This document shows, one piece after another, positions 11,290-22,102 of a stretch of DNA of 64,000 nt. The number at the start of each line of letters is the position of its first letter. Within the stretch, counting starts at the first letter, position 1. This DNA comes from Clarireedia homoeocarpa (Eukaryota; Ascomycota; Leotiomycetes; Helotiales; Rutstroemiaceae): positions 580,542 through 644,541 of the forward strand of contig LNKV01000018.1 of the NCBI GenBank assembly GCA_001465935.1, read 5' to 3'. The position numbers and the translations under genes were made by a program. Under the pieces are notes generated by a model. It made no database searches and had not been told where the DNA came from. It saw only the letters and a program-made list of their open reading frames with translations.

Positions 11290-12194
11290 ATGCTCATAGA
11301 GTATCGGGGGTCTAGTTTCTGGGCACTCCCCGTTGAGCTGTTCGTTCATGCTATGTCGTATATCTTCACAGCCATACTGCGTCTCACCGTCGTCGAGCCG
11401 CAAGAGCCACCGCCGCCAGCACCTCCAAGCCAGCCCGGCAAACAACCCAAGCCACCCGCCCCGCCCCTCTTCGGCCAGTGAGTCCTCCACTGCTTTGCTT
11501 CCCCAACAACAGCTAATCCCACAGAGCTCTCGGCACAGATCTAGTCGACATCACCGTTGGCTCGCACCCGAACACGCAGACCTTCCGCATCCACAAAACC
11601 GTTCTCTGCTCCGAAGTCCCCTACTTTGCACACCTGCGCCGCGACGAACCGTCCACCCGCGCCGCCCCCTGTCGCCTGCATCTCCCCGACGACGATCCCG
11701 CGGCGTTTGCTCTGTTTCTCGAGTGGCTCTACCGTGGAAAATACGCCCCGCTCGATATCCACGACCGCAACGCCTTTACCGATCGCATCAGGCTCTATTG
11801 TTTCGCGGACAAGATCGATGTCCTCGAGCTCATGGACTACACGATGACGGTTCTCATGACCAATTACCAAAGGCATGGAAGGGTGCCCGGCGCAGCCGCA
11901 GCTAGGATCGCGTACCAGAATTCCGGGCCGGGGTCGAAGATTCGCGGGTTCGTGGCGCTGTGCTTGGCGGCGACGTTGTTGGGTACGGAGGAGGATGTTT
12001 TGGCGGCGCCGACGACGGAGAAGTTTCTGGCGCTGATGACAGAGGAGCGGGGATTGGGGTTGGATATGATAAGGTTGATGCGGAAGCAGGATTGTTGTCC
12101 GATGCTGTTGGGGAAGCTGCTGGCGCTTCCAAAGTGTCATTTTCATGTGCATGTGGAAGGGAAGGACTGCGAGTTTAGGGAGGATATTTTGTGA
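11290..12194 (+). CDS. BTB/POZ domain protein of unknown function
   Basis: Two exons (11290-11477, 11525-12194) joined across a 47-bp intron (GTGAGT..CACAG) give 285 aa. The first exon codes a hydrophobic start followed by a Pro-rich stretch (PPPPAPPSQPGKQPKPPAPP). Exon 2 opens with a BTB/POZ fold: DLVDITVGSHPNTQTFRIHK, TVLCSEVPYFAHL, then DDPAAFALFLEWLYRGKY, and helices through a YCFADKIDVLELMDYTM block. Fungal proteins of this type form large lineage-specific families, usually without a known partner. The open frame in exon 2 only becomes clear after splicing; a simple translation shows unrelated overlapping frames. Exon 2 is clearly richer in GC at third positions than neighbouring genes. 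No specific orthologue is recognised. Confidence 0.75.
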
Positions 12195-12524
12195 GGGGTT
12201 GACTTGCTGATTTTTGTTATTCGAGAGGTAGAATAGAAGTATTGGTAGTCGTTAGAGCAGTCGTAAGGACTCATAGTACCGGATCACTCAGGTGAGTATA
12301 GATAGATCATTACTCAATGTTGAAATTTTCTTACCAGAATGCCGTGTTCACAAGCAACAGATTGCAAGCAAGAATAGCCCAACAATCTTGCTTTGATTGA
12401 TAAAGATGAAGCACAAGCTGATGTACATTCAATTGCCTACCAATTCCGTGATGGAGGAAATGCTCAATTCACCCTTCGCGCCTATCATAACCGTAACGTC
12501 GTCGCATAACACATGACATAACAC
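12195..12524. other. Convergent 3' gap, nothing recognised
   Basis: 330 bp between the stop codons of the BTB and VanZ-like genes. No gene or repeat seen. Confidence 0.5.
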
Positions 12525-13307
12525 CTAATCTGCTCTCTTTTTCTTGATTTCACCTTCTACGTCTCCAGTACTGCTAGCACTGTGTGTTTTTAAACCCTCT
12601 CCCTTAGCACTATCTGTTCCATTGGCGTGTTCGTCTTCCTCCCATGCATCCTCGGCATTCTCATCCCAGTTATCGACCTCTTGCTCTAAAGTCCTCCCTG
12701 CCGTTCCCCCGGTTCTAGTCACACCACTTTCTTGCGGTCCACTTCCCTCTCCCAGCTCGAGATCCTGCTCGTCGTCACCCGGAACCACATGATATGTCTT
12801 TGCCAATCGCTTCCGCTCCAGCATGCGCAAATGATACCACGAACATAATGCTACGCCTCCCAAAGATCCAACCAAATTGGCCACTATATCGTAGAAATCG
12901 AAGGTTCGGCCATTGGGTAAAAAGGCTTGAAGGAATTCCGATCCTACCCCAAGGATTCCCGTACAGACTATAAGAGTGAAGTTGAGCGTTCGTCGACGAG
13001 TGGTGTCCAAGATCCAATAGAAGACAACGGTGAGGATGAAGAAGGTTACGGTATGCAGGACTTTGTCATTGACGACGGCATCGACTTGGACGGACGTTAA
13101 CCCAGCATAACCAGAGAGAAGGAGGAGAAACAGGAAGGCTCCTAGTCGAGATTAAGTAATTCGTCAGTAGTCAGTCCAATCAATCACAGATCTGGGGGAT
13201 TTGCATATTTGCATGGTGGGAAAGAGGGAAGTAGTGGAGAAAGAAAGACAAGACTAGATGAACTTAGCCATTATTCACTTGCCTGCAAAAGGTAGCCTTA
13301 TGCGCAT
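12525..13307 (-). CDS. VanZ-like four-helix membrane protein
   Basis: Two exons (13307-13283, only 25 nt, and 13141-12525) give 213 aa. The N-terminal half has hydrophobic helices: AFLFLLLLSGYAGLTSV, VLHTVTFFILTVVFYWILD, LNFTLIVCTGILGVGSEFLQ and FYDIVANLVGSLGGVALCSW. The HTVTFF, GVGSEFLQAFLPNGRTFDFYD and NLVGSLGG pattern matches the VanZ-like family of small membrane proteins, whose function in fungi is not established. The C-terminal 100 residues are acidic and hydrophilic, ending KKKRAD. Intron 1 (13142-13282, 141 bp) starts GCAAGT after CAG, a textbook GC-AG donor. The splice is required to join MRIRLPFAG to the first helix in frame. Confidence 0.8.
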
Positions 13308-14284
13308 TGTTGGGATCTGATCTGCAGATAGGGCTCTCCTAATTAAGCAAACATACTGCTGCTTTTTTTCAGGTCGTTTTTGATAATGGAAGGGTCGTCG
13401 AGCGGCTTTTCGACATTAGCTGTGGTTCGACGGTTTGTTTCATATAATTCGAGACAGAATTCCCATGGAGGGAGGGACAACAGGAGCTTCTTAACCTTAA
13501 GTCTGGATCGACAAAACGAACGAAAAGCATTACGACACCTCAGGCACATGACGCGGCTTGATCGGTACACCCATCACCCAAGGTTGCCTGCACTTCCGCA
13601 ATGCGACTAACTCAACACAGGCCAGGTCGGATAGGAAGCATGTACGAGGTGCGAGGCATGTTTAATTCGACTTTGCACTTTGCACGTTGAACGGTACTTT
13701 ACAGATAGATAAATTGACATAGGAATATATCTGTGTAAAATCGTAGAAAATCGTGAATATTGTAAGTTATTTAATTACTTACCGAGTCTGAAGAATTCAT
13801 CGTCCATAAGCTGGGAATTTTAGATAGTCTTAAGGGTCCAGCCATTGTCTCTTTCTTCACACTATAGAGAAGTGCTAGATGTAGGTAGGAGTTAACGGTT
13901 AAGGGAACTCAACGTGACAACGTCTAGCAACTACAATTCAAACCTCCCTTCAAAACCGCCATCAAACCGTCAACCTCAACGCCATAAAATAATCAATATT
14001 TCGCGCTTATCTATCCCAAAGATGCGCATAATTTCGAATCCAATTTAAAGCAAGACGTGGCGACGACTTTTAGACGGTTTGTCGCGACCGAGAGATTTGA
14101 CGTTATGGGCGGCGGAGAGAGGGGACTTTTGTCTCGCTCTGGGGTATCCGGGCACAATTCCATCGCGAATGGACCAACATGGCTTCCTCCATCATCGAGT
14201 GTAAGTCATTCGCACAACAAGATTTACCAAAATCGAAACAATACTCCTCCGCGATCGCATACCCCAAGCATATTCGATGCCACA
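13308..14284. other. Divergent promoter region
   Basis: About 980 bp between the VanZ-like and SPT7 starts. 14057-14284 is in frame with SPT7 and may be 5' UTR or an N-terminal extension; it contains a GTAAGT at 14201. No other gene seen. Confidence 0.5.
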
Positions 14285-17200
14285 ATGGCTGACTCGGTCA
14301 ACGTACAGGAGGAGGAAGCTCAGAGGACGAGATTTAGGGAATTATATCGCCGCAGCGAAGCAAAGTTAGCTACATTATTCGGAGGTGATACTGCGGCCGA
14401 GCAAAGTGTAGAGCAAGATGTCTCGGCACAAGCAAGTCAATTGTTTGAGGAACAAAGTGGTTCCGAGTTAAAAAAGGAACCGCCTCCCCCCAAGAAGCCC
14501 GCGCGCGTTCTCGATGAAGACAACTACGATGATGATGACGACGAAGACGAGAATGACCAGCAAGCCTCTCCCAACAAAGGCAGAGGCGCGCATACCCTGT
14601 TGTCGCCCTCAAAGTCTGGCAGCTCTCCCATCCAGTCGGACCTCTCACCCGTGAAAAATACCGAACAACATAAGGAAGATGCCGCGGAAGCCCAACCCAA
14701 AACTTCAGAGGATGCGCGCAAACAATTGGAGGAGGAGAAGAAGGCTGTCGAAGAGGCTGCAAAGCGCAGCTTTCATACCCTGTTCTACACTTTGGAAAAT
14801 GACCGAGTTGCCATGCTAGAACAGCAAAAGTTGGAGGAGTCCGAGAAACAAATCGATGCGGAAATGGATAATAATGCGAACGCCAACCATACGAGTGGAC
14901 AACCTGAACACGGTTCTTTGAGCACCACCAACCTGGGCGCATCGAGCTTGACATTAAAGCATCTTATTGCGCGAATCGACCAGTCGCGCGACAAAGTCTT
15001 GGCTTCAGATGCGGAGCTACGTACTCTGATCAATGAAGTCCGCAAAAACAGAAGTAAATGGGCCAGTGAGGAGAACGTCAACCAAGAAGAGCTGTACGAA
15101 GCTGCAGAGAAAGTTTTGATGGAGCTTAAGGCCATGACTGAGTACTCAGCGCCATTCCTTGTCAGAGTGAACAAGCGTGAAGCTCCAGATTACTATAATA
15201 GTGAGTATTTACATCTTCTACATGCTGCTACCTTGAGTTAGTACTGACATATGAAAGTAATCAAAACACCTATGGATCTCGGAACAATGACGAAAAAGCT
15301 GAAGGGTTTCGTGTATAAATCCAAGAAGGAATTTGTTGCAGACCTTGACTTGATCTGGGCCAACTGCCTTAAGTACAACGGTGATCTCGCACACCCCTTA
15401 CGTAGGAATGCCATTTCGATGCGGAAAGAAGCTGAAAAGCTCGTACCTCTGATCCCGGATCTTGTAGTCCGGACACGAGCAGAGATGGAAGCAGAAATGA
15501 AGAAGCAAAACAGCGCCGACGATAACGGCGATGAAAGTGATGATGAGCCGATCATGTCTTCTCGAGGCCGGGGTGTCAAGGGATCCACAAAAGTGAGGAA
15601 AACTGCCCCGGGCCGTGAGGAAGGAACTCCAGGCCTTGACACAAAACCTTCTATTCAGCTAAATGGCGTTATTGGCAACCTGCGTCACGATGATTCCGAA
15701 GTAGATGGTAGCCAGAACGGCTTTGCCACTCCTATCCCTGGGTCTATAACACCTGGTGGGATGAACGGCGTTTCCAGTCAGGCTGATGGAATGGACATTG
15801 ATGCCCCGTCTCTGAATGGCCTCGCTTTAGGCCAAGGCCTACTATCGGAAGATCTGGACGAAGACGAAGAATATAAAACCTGGAAACAAGTGACAAAGAA
15901 AGACCGTGCCATGGTTGCCAAAGAACGAAATCGTCTTTTCAAAGGTGACAAGTTGAATCCTGATGAGCCTGCATTACTGCGAACTAAAGCAGGCATGAGG
16001 CGATGGCTTCGACAACAAAAGCAAGCCCAGTCTACGAGCACAGCCACTGAAAGCACGGGAGAGGAACCGGCAGCGAATCAAAGCGCCGAAACCTTGGCTG
16101 AAGGTATGGAGGGCGGGGAAGAACGCGTTCTTCCTGACTACTATGACCCATTGTCAGCAATTCCCGACATCAATCCAAAATTGCAATGGGTTGAGGATGC
16201 GGATGGACAACTCGTTGACCAGTCCGATGAATTCCTTCGTATGGTCCGTCCTGGTCACTTTACCGCCCCAAAGAGTATTCTCGGTTCCAGAGTTGAGGCG
16301 AACATGAAGCAGATGCAAGAAACTAGGAAGCTTTGTTCGAAGATTGGCGTCATAAAACAAATGCAGTTGCAGGCACAGGTAAGATATATCTTTTGGAGCC
16401 TAAAATGATCAGTTTTACTAATTCCCCCCCAGATGTACAATAATCAATTTCCAAAGTACGAGCCAGAACCTTTTGTGGAAGCAGATATAGAGCCACACGT
16501 CACCACTGATGATGGGCCAATCATGTCTCCTTGGGTCTGCCAGGCTGCACTGAAAAGATCCGTCGCTAAGCTTTGTTACCATGCTGGTTTCGAGGAGCTG
16601 CAGCCTTCTGCTTTAGACGTCATAACTGAGATTGCTGGAGTTTACTTCGGAAACATTGCTAAGACTTTCAACGTTTATCGAGAAGCTCACAAGGTTCCCG
16701 CTGCTGGATCATCTGGAGGAAAATGGTCGGATCGCTTCACGAATGAAGAAGTGGTTTTGCATACCCTTGGTGAAAACGGTACAGATATAGAGAGTTTGGA
16801 GACTTATGTCAAGGACGATGTTGAACGCCTTGGCGTCAAACTTTCTGTCATGCACGAACGTATGAAAGCTCATCTTACAGATCTACTTAGACCTGCTCTC
16901 ACAGATGGCACGCAAGATGGTTCCGGGGCTTTCAACGACGGCAGCGAGCAATTTGTTGGTGGAGATTTCGCTGAAGAACTTGGCGAAGATTTCTTCGGAT
17001 TCAAAGCCCTGGGGTTGGATAGTGAATTCGGCATGGCGACTCTTTCTGTGCCGTTGCATCTCCTTCAGACGAGGTTACACAGCACCTATCAAGGACCCGT
17101 TGCTGCGGTACCAACTGCGGAAATCTTTGCACCACTTCCGCCTTTACCACCTGTTACGAAGGAGACTATCCCGAACCAGATCGGACTTGTCAGACCTTTC

Positions 17201-17587
17201 TTCCTTGCGAAATTACGAGCCAATGATGACGAGCCACTGGTTGAAGACGAGGAATTAACTGGAAAGCAAAAACCTACCAGACCTCGTCTTGGTCCCACGG
17301 GCAAGATCACCAGCCCTCGGAAACGTCCGCTCAAAGAACAAAGTGGCAATGCCAAGAAGAAAAAGAAGCTTGACAATGGAATGGCAATGGATTCGCAAGC
17401 TAGCAAAACTTCCACCGGAATTAATGGAAGTCCGGAGAAAGGAAAGAAGCTGAAGCCTAATTCTTTGCCGAATGGTGGACCAGTGGCGATGGAGAGGGCG
17501 GATAGCAGCCAAGGCAATAACAGCCAGAATGAAAAAGACGATATTAGTGCTGTTGGTCCGATCAGTCCGGAAAGCATCGAACGGTAA
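14285..17587 (+). CDS. SPT7: SAGA complex subunit Spt7 (bromodomain plus histone fold)
   Basis: Three exons (14285-15200, 15258-16378, 16433-17587) give 1063 aa; introns are 57 and 54 bp. A conserved start block (EEEAQRTRFRELYRRSEAKL) is followed by an acidic tract (about 75-95). The bromodomain spans about 278-360, with PDYYNIIKTPMDLGTMTKKL and the acetyl-lysine-binding region around ANCLKYNG. A Bromo_TP histone fold lies near 715-765 (AALKRSVAKLCYHAGFEELQ). Spt7 is the scaffold of the SAGA coactivator, pairing through its histone fold with Ada1/Taf10. The Lys-rich tail has KKKKKLD-type nuclear signals. Start uncertain: the frame is open back to 14057, and a shorter alternative exon arrangement is possible, but ATG 14285 has a good context (CACAATGGC) and sits just before the conserved block. 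Confidence 0.9.
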
Positions 17588-19360
17588 CATTGCGTGGGTA
17601 GTCATTATATAAAAGTGGATTTGTTGATTATGTTTAAATTTGATTATTCGTTCGTTTTCATTCAAGGACTTGAGATGTTCCTTGCATTCACTTCTTTTGA
17701 TGGAAGGCAAGAAGCGGTCTTATTTTACAGGCTCTTCAAGTTTTTGTTCTTTCATGGTCATACACGTCGAGGGGATCCGGTACATTACATTAGTACATAT
17801 GGGAAAGGGAAAGAATTATTGTTGGGTGGAAAGGGTGACTTTTTTTTATGGGATGAATGATTCATTGGATGCGCAGATGCTAAACGCGAGATGCGAAATT
17901 TATATATGGAGGATTCATTCGCCTTGGGGACTTGTTTTTCTTTAAAAGACAACTCTAACCACGTTTCTCGAATAATTGAACCCCTCTTTTTTATCTTACG
18001 TGTATTAAGAATATTTTGTTTGCTTCGAGTTGGCGTTTGTGTGGCATTTCAAGGCTGGCTTGGGAAGCTAGGGCAGGAATTATTCGTTGGTTCTAAGAAG
18101 TGGTATGGATGTTTGAATGACGGGAGCTGTGAATGGGATGGCGGGATATGGGCCGGTTTAAGATGGAATGGAATGGGACGAGGTGCTCTCTTGTGTTGTG
18201 CTGCGTTTCGTGGTTCTGGCATTCTTTCCTTCGTTCATTCATATATACATACATGAGTGGTGGTGGTGCGATCTCTTTCTATCTACCTCACTCAGGCCGA
18301 TATCATCCATTCTTAACGTATCGTCTGCATAGAAAGGATAGTATACAAGGCGAGCGCGGTGAGCACAATCGAGCATTTAACCATCACTCATGTTTCGTAT
18401 GGACAGCAGCAACCGCGGAGACGCAAAACAGCACATTCATTCATTCATTCATTCGCATTCCAGCAAACCTATATCAGGACATCTTTTTTACAGTTGCGTT
18501 CGGGAGCCAGTTGTATTTTACGCGGCGCTTTGGAGGAGGGATGGGAAGGGATGGGATGGGATGGGGAGAAGAGCACAAAAAAGGGGGTGCATAGATTATG
18601 CGAGATTGGGATCTAGGGCGGGCGAGAGCAGCAGAGGCGCTTGCGGGAGTAGGATGCGGACGCGCATTATAAAAGAAAATTTTATTCGTTTTGCATAGTT
18701 GATTTGGTTTTTGTGATTGAAGTGTGATGCGGATAGGATGTGCTTGCGTTTGCTTGTGATCTGATGTGATCTGATGTGATGTGCTGGGTAGCGTGTAGGC
18801 CGGTTTTGGGATATTGAAACGATGAGGTGCAGCTCGAGTTCTATCAAAGGTGTTATTGTATTGAGTGGATGGATGTAGGTAAGATGACGAGAAGGACGGG
18901 CGAGTGCAGCATGTTATGTAAAGGATGTAGAGGGGACAAGGGGGAGACATCTTGCATATGCACGTATCCGCCAGATCGTCGAGCTACATCGAATAGATGG
19001 TTTCTGCTGATGGGTCACTTTTACCGTGATAGTTCTGAGTATCTTTGTCTTACGTAGCATCGCACGAACCAGACGCGGAAAGTAAAAGGCAGATATGAAG
19101 ATATGTCTCGATATTCATTATATCGCATTCATTAGTGCCATTCATCTCTCATTAGACATCAGACAACTACGTCGCTGAACCGTCGTTTAATAGAATAATA
19201 TACATACATGGCTTTTGAGCCGGCTTTTTGTTCATAAAATAGAGTGGAAATGGGTATGAAGACAGGTTAGAAACATCATCCGTCGTCCACACCTACAAAT
19301 TTTTTATTTTTTTACTTTAAAAAAAATATTCTTCTTTCATCTTTCTTCCCTTCAACTCAT
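17588..19360. other. 1.8-kb gap between convergent genes
   Basis: Lies between the stop codons of SPT7 and MAM33. It is T-rich on the left and holds ATTC repeats (18437-18456), GGGAT repeats (18539-18564) and a GTGATCT repeat (18757-18781). Open frames are short and overlap these repeats. Unusually long for a convergent gap, so an unrecognised non-coding transcript is possible but unsupported. Confidence 0.45.
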
Positions 19361-20300
19361 CTATGCTTCAATGAATCCCTTCAAATTGTGCAACCATCTC
19401 ATGTATTCTCTTTGTTCCTTCAAGTCGATGTAATCAGGTACAAAGATGGCCAAAGCTTGGTTGACACCTCTTTCGTCGAGGTATCTCTCCAATAATACCT
19501 GTAAATCCTCGTCGAGATTGCCGAATGGAGGACCAACGTACAAATCTTGACGTTGGTGGGCCTTCTCTGGTGTCTTGGCATAAGCAAATGATGCGTCGCT
19601 GTAGTAGTATACGTTATCGATCACGATGTTTCCTTCATCAGCAACGGTCTCGACGGCGAGGGCCCCACGGTTAGGCTTCTCGATAATGATGTTGACACGG
19701 GCGGGGAAAGACTGCTCGCCTTCCTCTCCAGGAGCGATGTCCTCGACATCGGAGGGGTTGTTTTGCGATGCGGGGGCATCTAGGTCACCTTCGTCGCTCA
19801 TGGCGGGGTCTTGGAAGTCAGATTCGGGGTCGAGAGAATTGATGTCGGCAATGGAGAAGGAGATGTGGATTCTGGATTTGATTGTCAGTTTAGGGTTTAA
19901 AGTAAGACGCGCAAAAAAAGCAAGCATACTTCTCATCACCGAAAGTTCTCGTCAAAACAACCTCTTCCTGTCCAGGGGTGTCGATAATCTCGAATGGGCA
20001 GTTGTCTAAATAATCCTTTACGCTGGTAGGAACTTCATTTTCGGCTTTCATTTCCTCTTCCATCTCGATCTCGTTGGCAATCTTCTCGACTAGCTCTGCA
20101 TCGCTCTCGGGGGCTGCAGACTTGGCTCGCATGCTCGAGGTGGAAAATGCTGAGGCGCATTGTGTTCTACCTGGGAAAAAGGCAGACTGGAGGAGGGGTG
20201 CGGGACGTGCTGCTGCTGCAGTAGATCTAAGAACTGGGGTCTTGGAGAGACGTGTAGCGACCCTTGGTGCCGAACGGGCAAAGGTGCGGATGGAAATCAT
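19361..20300 (-). CDS. MAM33: Mitochondrial acidic matrix protein Mam33 (p32/gC1qR family)
   Basis: Two exons (20300-19930, 19871-19361) with a 58-bp intron give 293 aa. The first 60 residues are rich in Arg, Ser and Ala without acidic residues, as in a matrix-targeting presequence. Then come the acidic segment SDAELVEKIANEIEMEEEMK, PFEIIDTPGQEEVVLTRTFG, an acidic Asp/Glu loop, and the C-terminal YLDERGVNQALAIFVPDYID and YMRWLHNLKGFIEA blocks that define the family. Family members form doughnut-shaped acidic trimers in the matrix and assist mitochondrial ribosome and respiratory biogenesis. The exon junction falls inside a conserved beta strand (DEK/IHISFSIADINS). Confidence 0.92.
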
Positions 20301-20735
20301 ATTGAATTTTCTTTTTCTTTTTTGGTTCGTTATGTTTGGAAAAAAATATGTTGAAGTTTTTCTATATTCTAGATAGAGCTCGCCTCTGGAGCTTTTGCTT
20401 CCGATCGGAAGATGGTTGTTCCGATAATTTTTTCTTTTGCGCATAGAAATCGACAAATCAGATTCTACATCCAAACAAATGCTGGTAAAGCTTCGTTTTG
20501 GCTATTATGTACAAATTTGATATAGAAGTCCCAAAGTCAGTCAGCTGAGTAGTCCAGATTACCTTAGATTACTACTGCTTAGATATAGGATTTCGTAGAT
20601 ATAGCACCATGCCTTTTAGCCTCTTCTACATCACGGCTCAATATAACTATCTCGCTCCGCCAAAGTATGATTCTATATAGCAAAGACTTTGGGTATTGAT
20701 CAGTACTCCTAACGCCAATTCTACTTTTCAAGCAA
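20301..20735. other. Intergenic, nothing recognised
   Basis: 435 bp holding the MAM33 promoter and the 3' flank of TMA16, both on the minus strand. No gene seen; the 20579-20782 minus open frame is in the wrong frame of the last TMA16 exon. Confidence 0.5.
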
Positions 20736-21438
20736 TCATGAAGCCCCCGTGGGCGGAAATTTGGTCTGTTGTATCTGCCCACTACTAGACAGCCTCACCC
20801 ATTTAAGAGTCGATAAATACGCCCAGGCGCTATCCTCCCACCGATCTAAAGCCATAACAGTGTCTATATCAGTAAGATCTGGCAGGTCTGTGTCTCATTA
20901 GCTTCTGTAACAGCAGTACTGGATAGATCGACTAACAGAACCCTTTCTCATATTCTTTTTCATCCGCGGCTATCTTGATCTTGAGGAGATCTTCACTTGT
21001 GCTTGCTGGTCGGCCTGGGCGACGCTCCTTCTTCAATTCGCTAAGCTCTTCGTCATGCCGGTGTACAAAACTGTATGTAGCGTTAACTAAATGTCGTGGT
21101 ATTGGCTACTTGGAGCTTCCTTACCTCTTGATGAGGTTATGGATTGCATCGATTTCGAGTGGCTGCACACCATTGTTTTGCACAGCTTCTTGGAAATAAT
21201 GCGCTCGCTCCACTACCATACATGTCAGTTGACATTAATTGACTTGGAGAGGGAGCGAATGCATACGTAGGGGTTGGTTCTGCCTCTTCTTTAATGCTGC
21301 AAGTCTGCTTAACTTATCATCGCGTCCTCCGGCTCGTCGTAACCTGCGCATATTTCGAGAACCATCATGCATAGCCCCAAGTTCTCCGCCCTTCTTCTTT
21401 GCGATTTGCTTCCGCACTTTTTGAAGTGTAGTAGGCAT
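20736..21438 (-). CDS. TMA16: Tma16-like ribosome-biogenesis protein
   Basis: Four exons (21438-21267, 21212-21125, 21070-20937, 20887-20736) with introns of 49-54 bp give 181 aa. The start is strongly basic (MPTTLQKVRKQIAKKKGGEL), followed by NMRRLRRAGGRDDKLSRLAA, a RAHYFQEAVQNNG helix, a central HDEELSELKKERRPGRPAS segment and a YLPDLTDIDTV..W..LSTLKWVRLSSSG end. This order matches yeast Tma16, which binds late pre-60S particles. The donor of intron 3 is GTTAGT after TTCT: using it restores EKGFYLPDL in frame, whereas a nearby GTTCTG would give a premature stop. Only the first exon is visible as an open frame. Confidence 0.85.
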
Positions 21439-22102
21439 TGTGTAGGATGATCGAATCGAAGGCCGCTTGACGGTTGACGGTTGACGGTTGCAGTGTTCGT
21501 TGATTATTATGGCTTCTGATATTAACTCACACGGAGCTGTGAACTTTTTTGGTATTTTCTCGCTATCGCAATCTTTATCGTGAAATTCCCCGCTTAGGAT
21601 CGAATGGCCATTTCTCCGCTAGTAAGGATGGATTTCTGTGGCTGTTCTCTCAAATGTTACGCTAAATAAAATAATTGGTGGTCGCCGGTTGCCGTAGGGA
21701 AAAGTGCCAGATGAGGCAAAACCCTTTCGACGCGCCTTCCACGGTTACCCATTACGAACTACGCGTTTGCATTACCAAGTTTAAAGGGCTGGATGCAATG
21801 CAAGTACAAGTGGAGTAGGAACCACAACCACAACATAAAGGAAACGCTCGTCCTCGGTTTGGGTGAAGGAACTATCGGCCCCACGGTTCATAATTCATCG
21901 AATCCTTAATACTGACTGACATGACGACTTACTAACGACCTCCACTCCTGATAGCCGATGCGTCTCAACTGATTTTTATACTCTTTACTGTCTACCGCTT
22001 TCAGAGCGCATTCAATAGATATCGGTGCCCTAAGACCCAATGCTTTCCTGACCCTTTTGTTTGTTGTTTTGCCTGTCCATTGCCGTTTCAGTTGCTCGAA
22101 AA
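21439..22102. other. Divergent promoter region
   Basis: About 660 bp between the TMA16 and EXO1 starts. A TGACGGT-type 8-bp unit is repeated three times at 21468-21490. Nothing else is recognised. Confidence 0.5.

Noticed and set aside
14370..14954. 194-codon minus-strand frame
   Set aside because: Antisense shadow of the well-conserved Spt7 exon 1.
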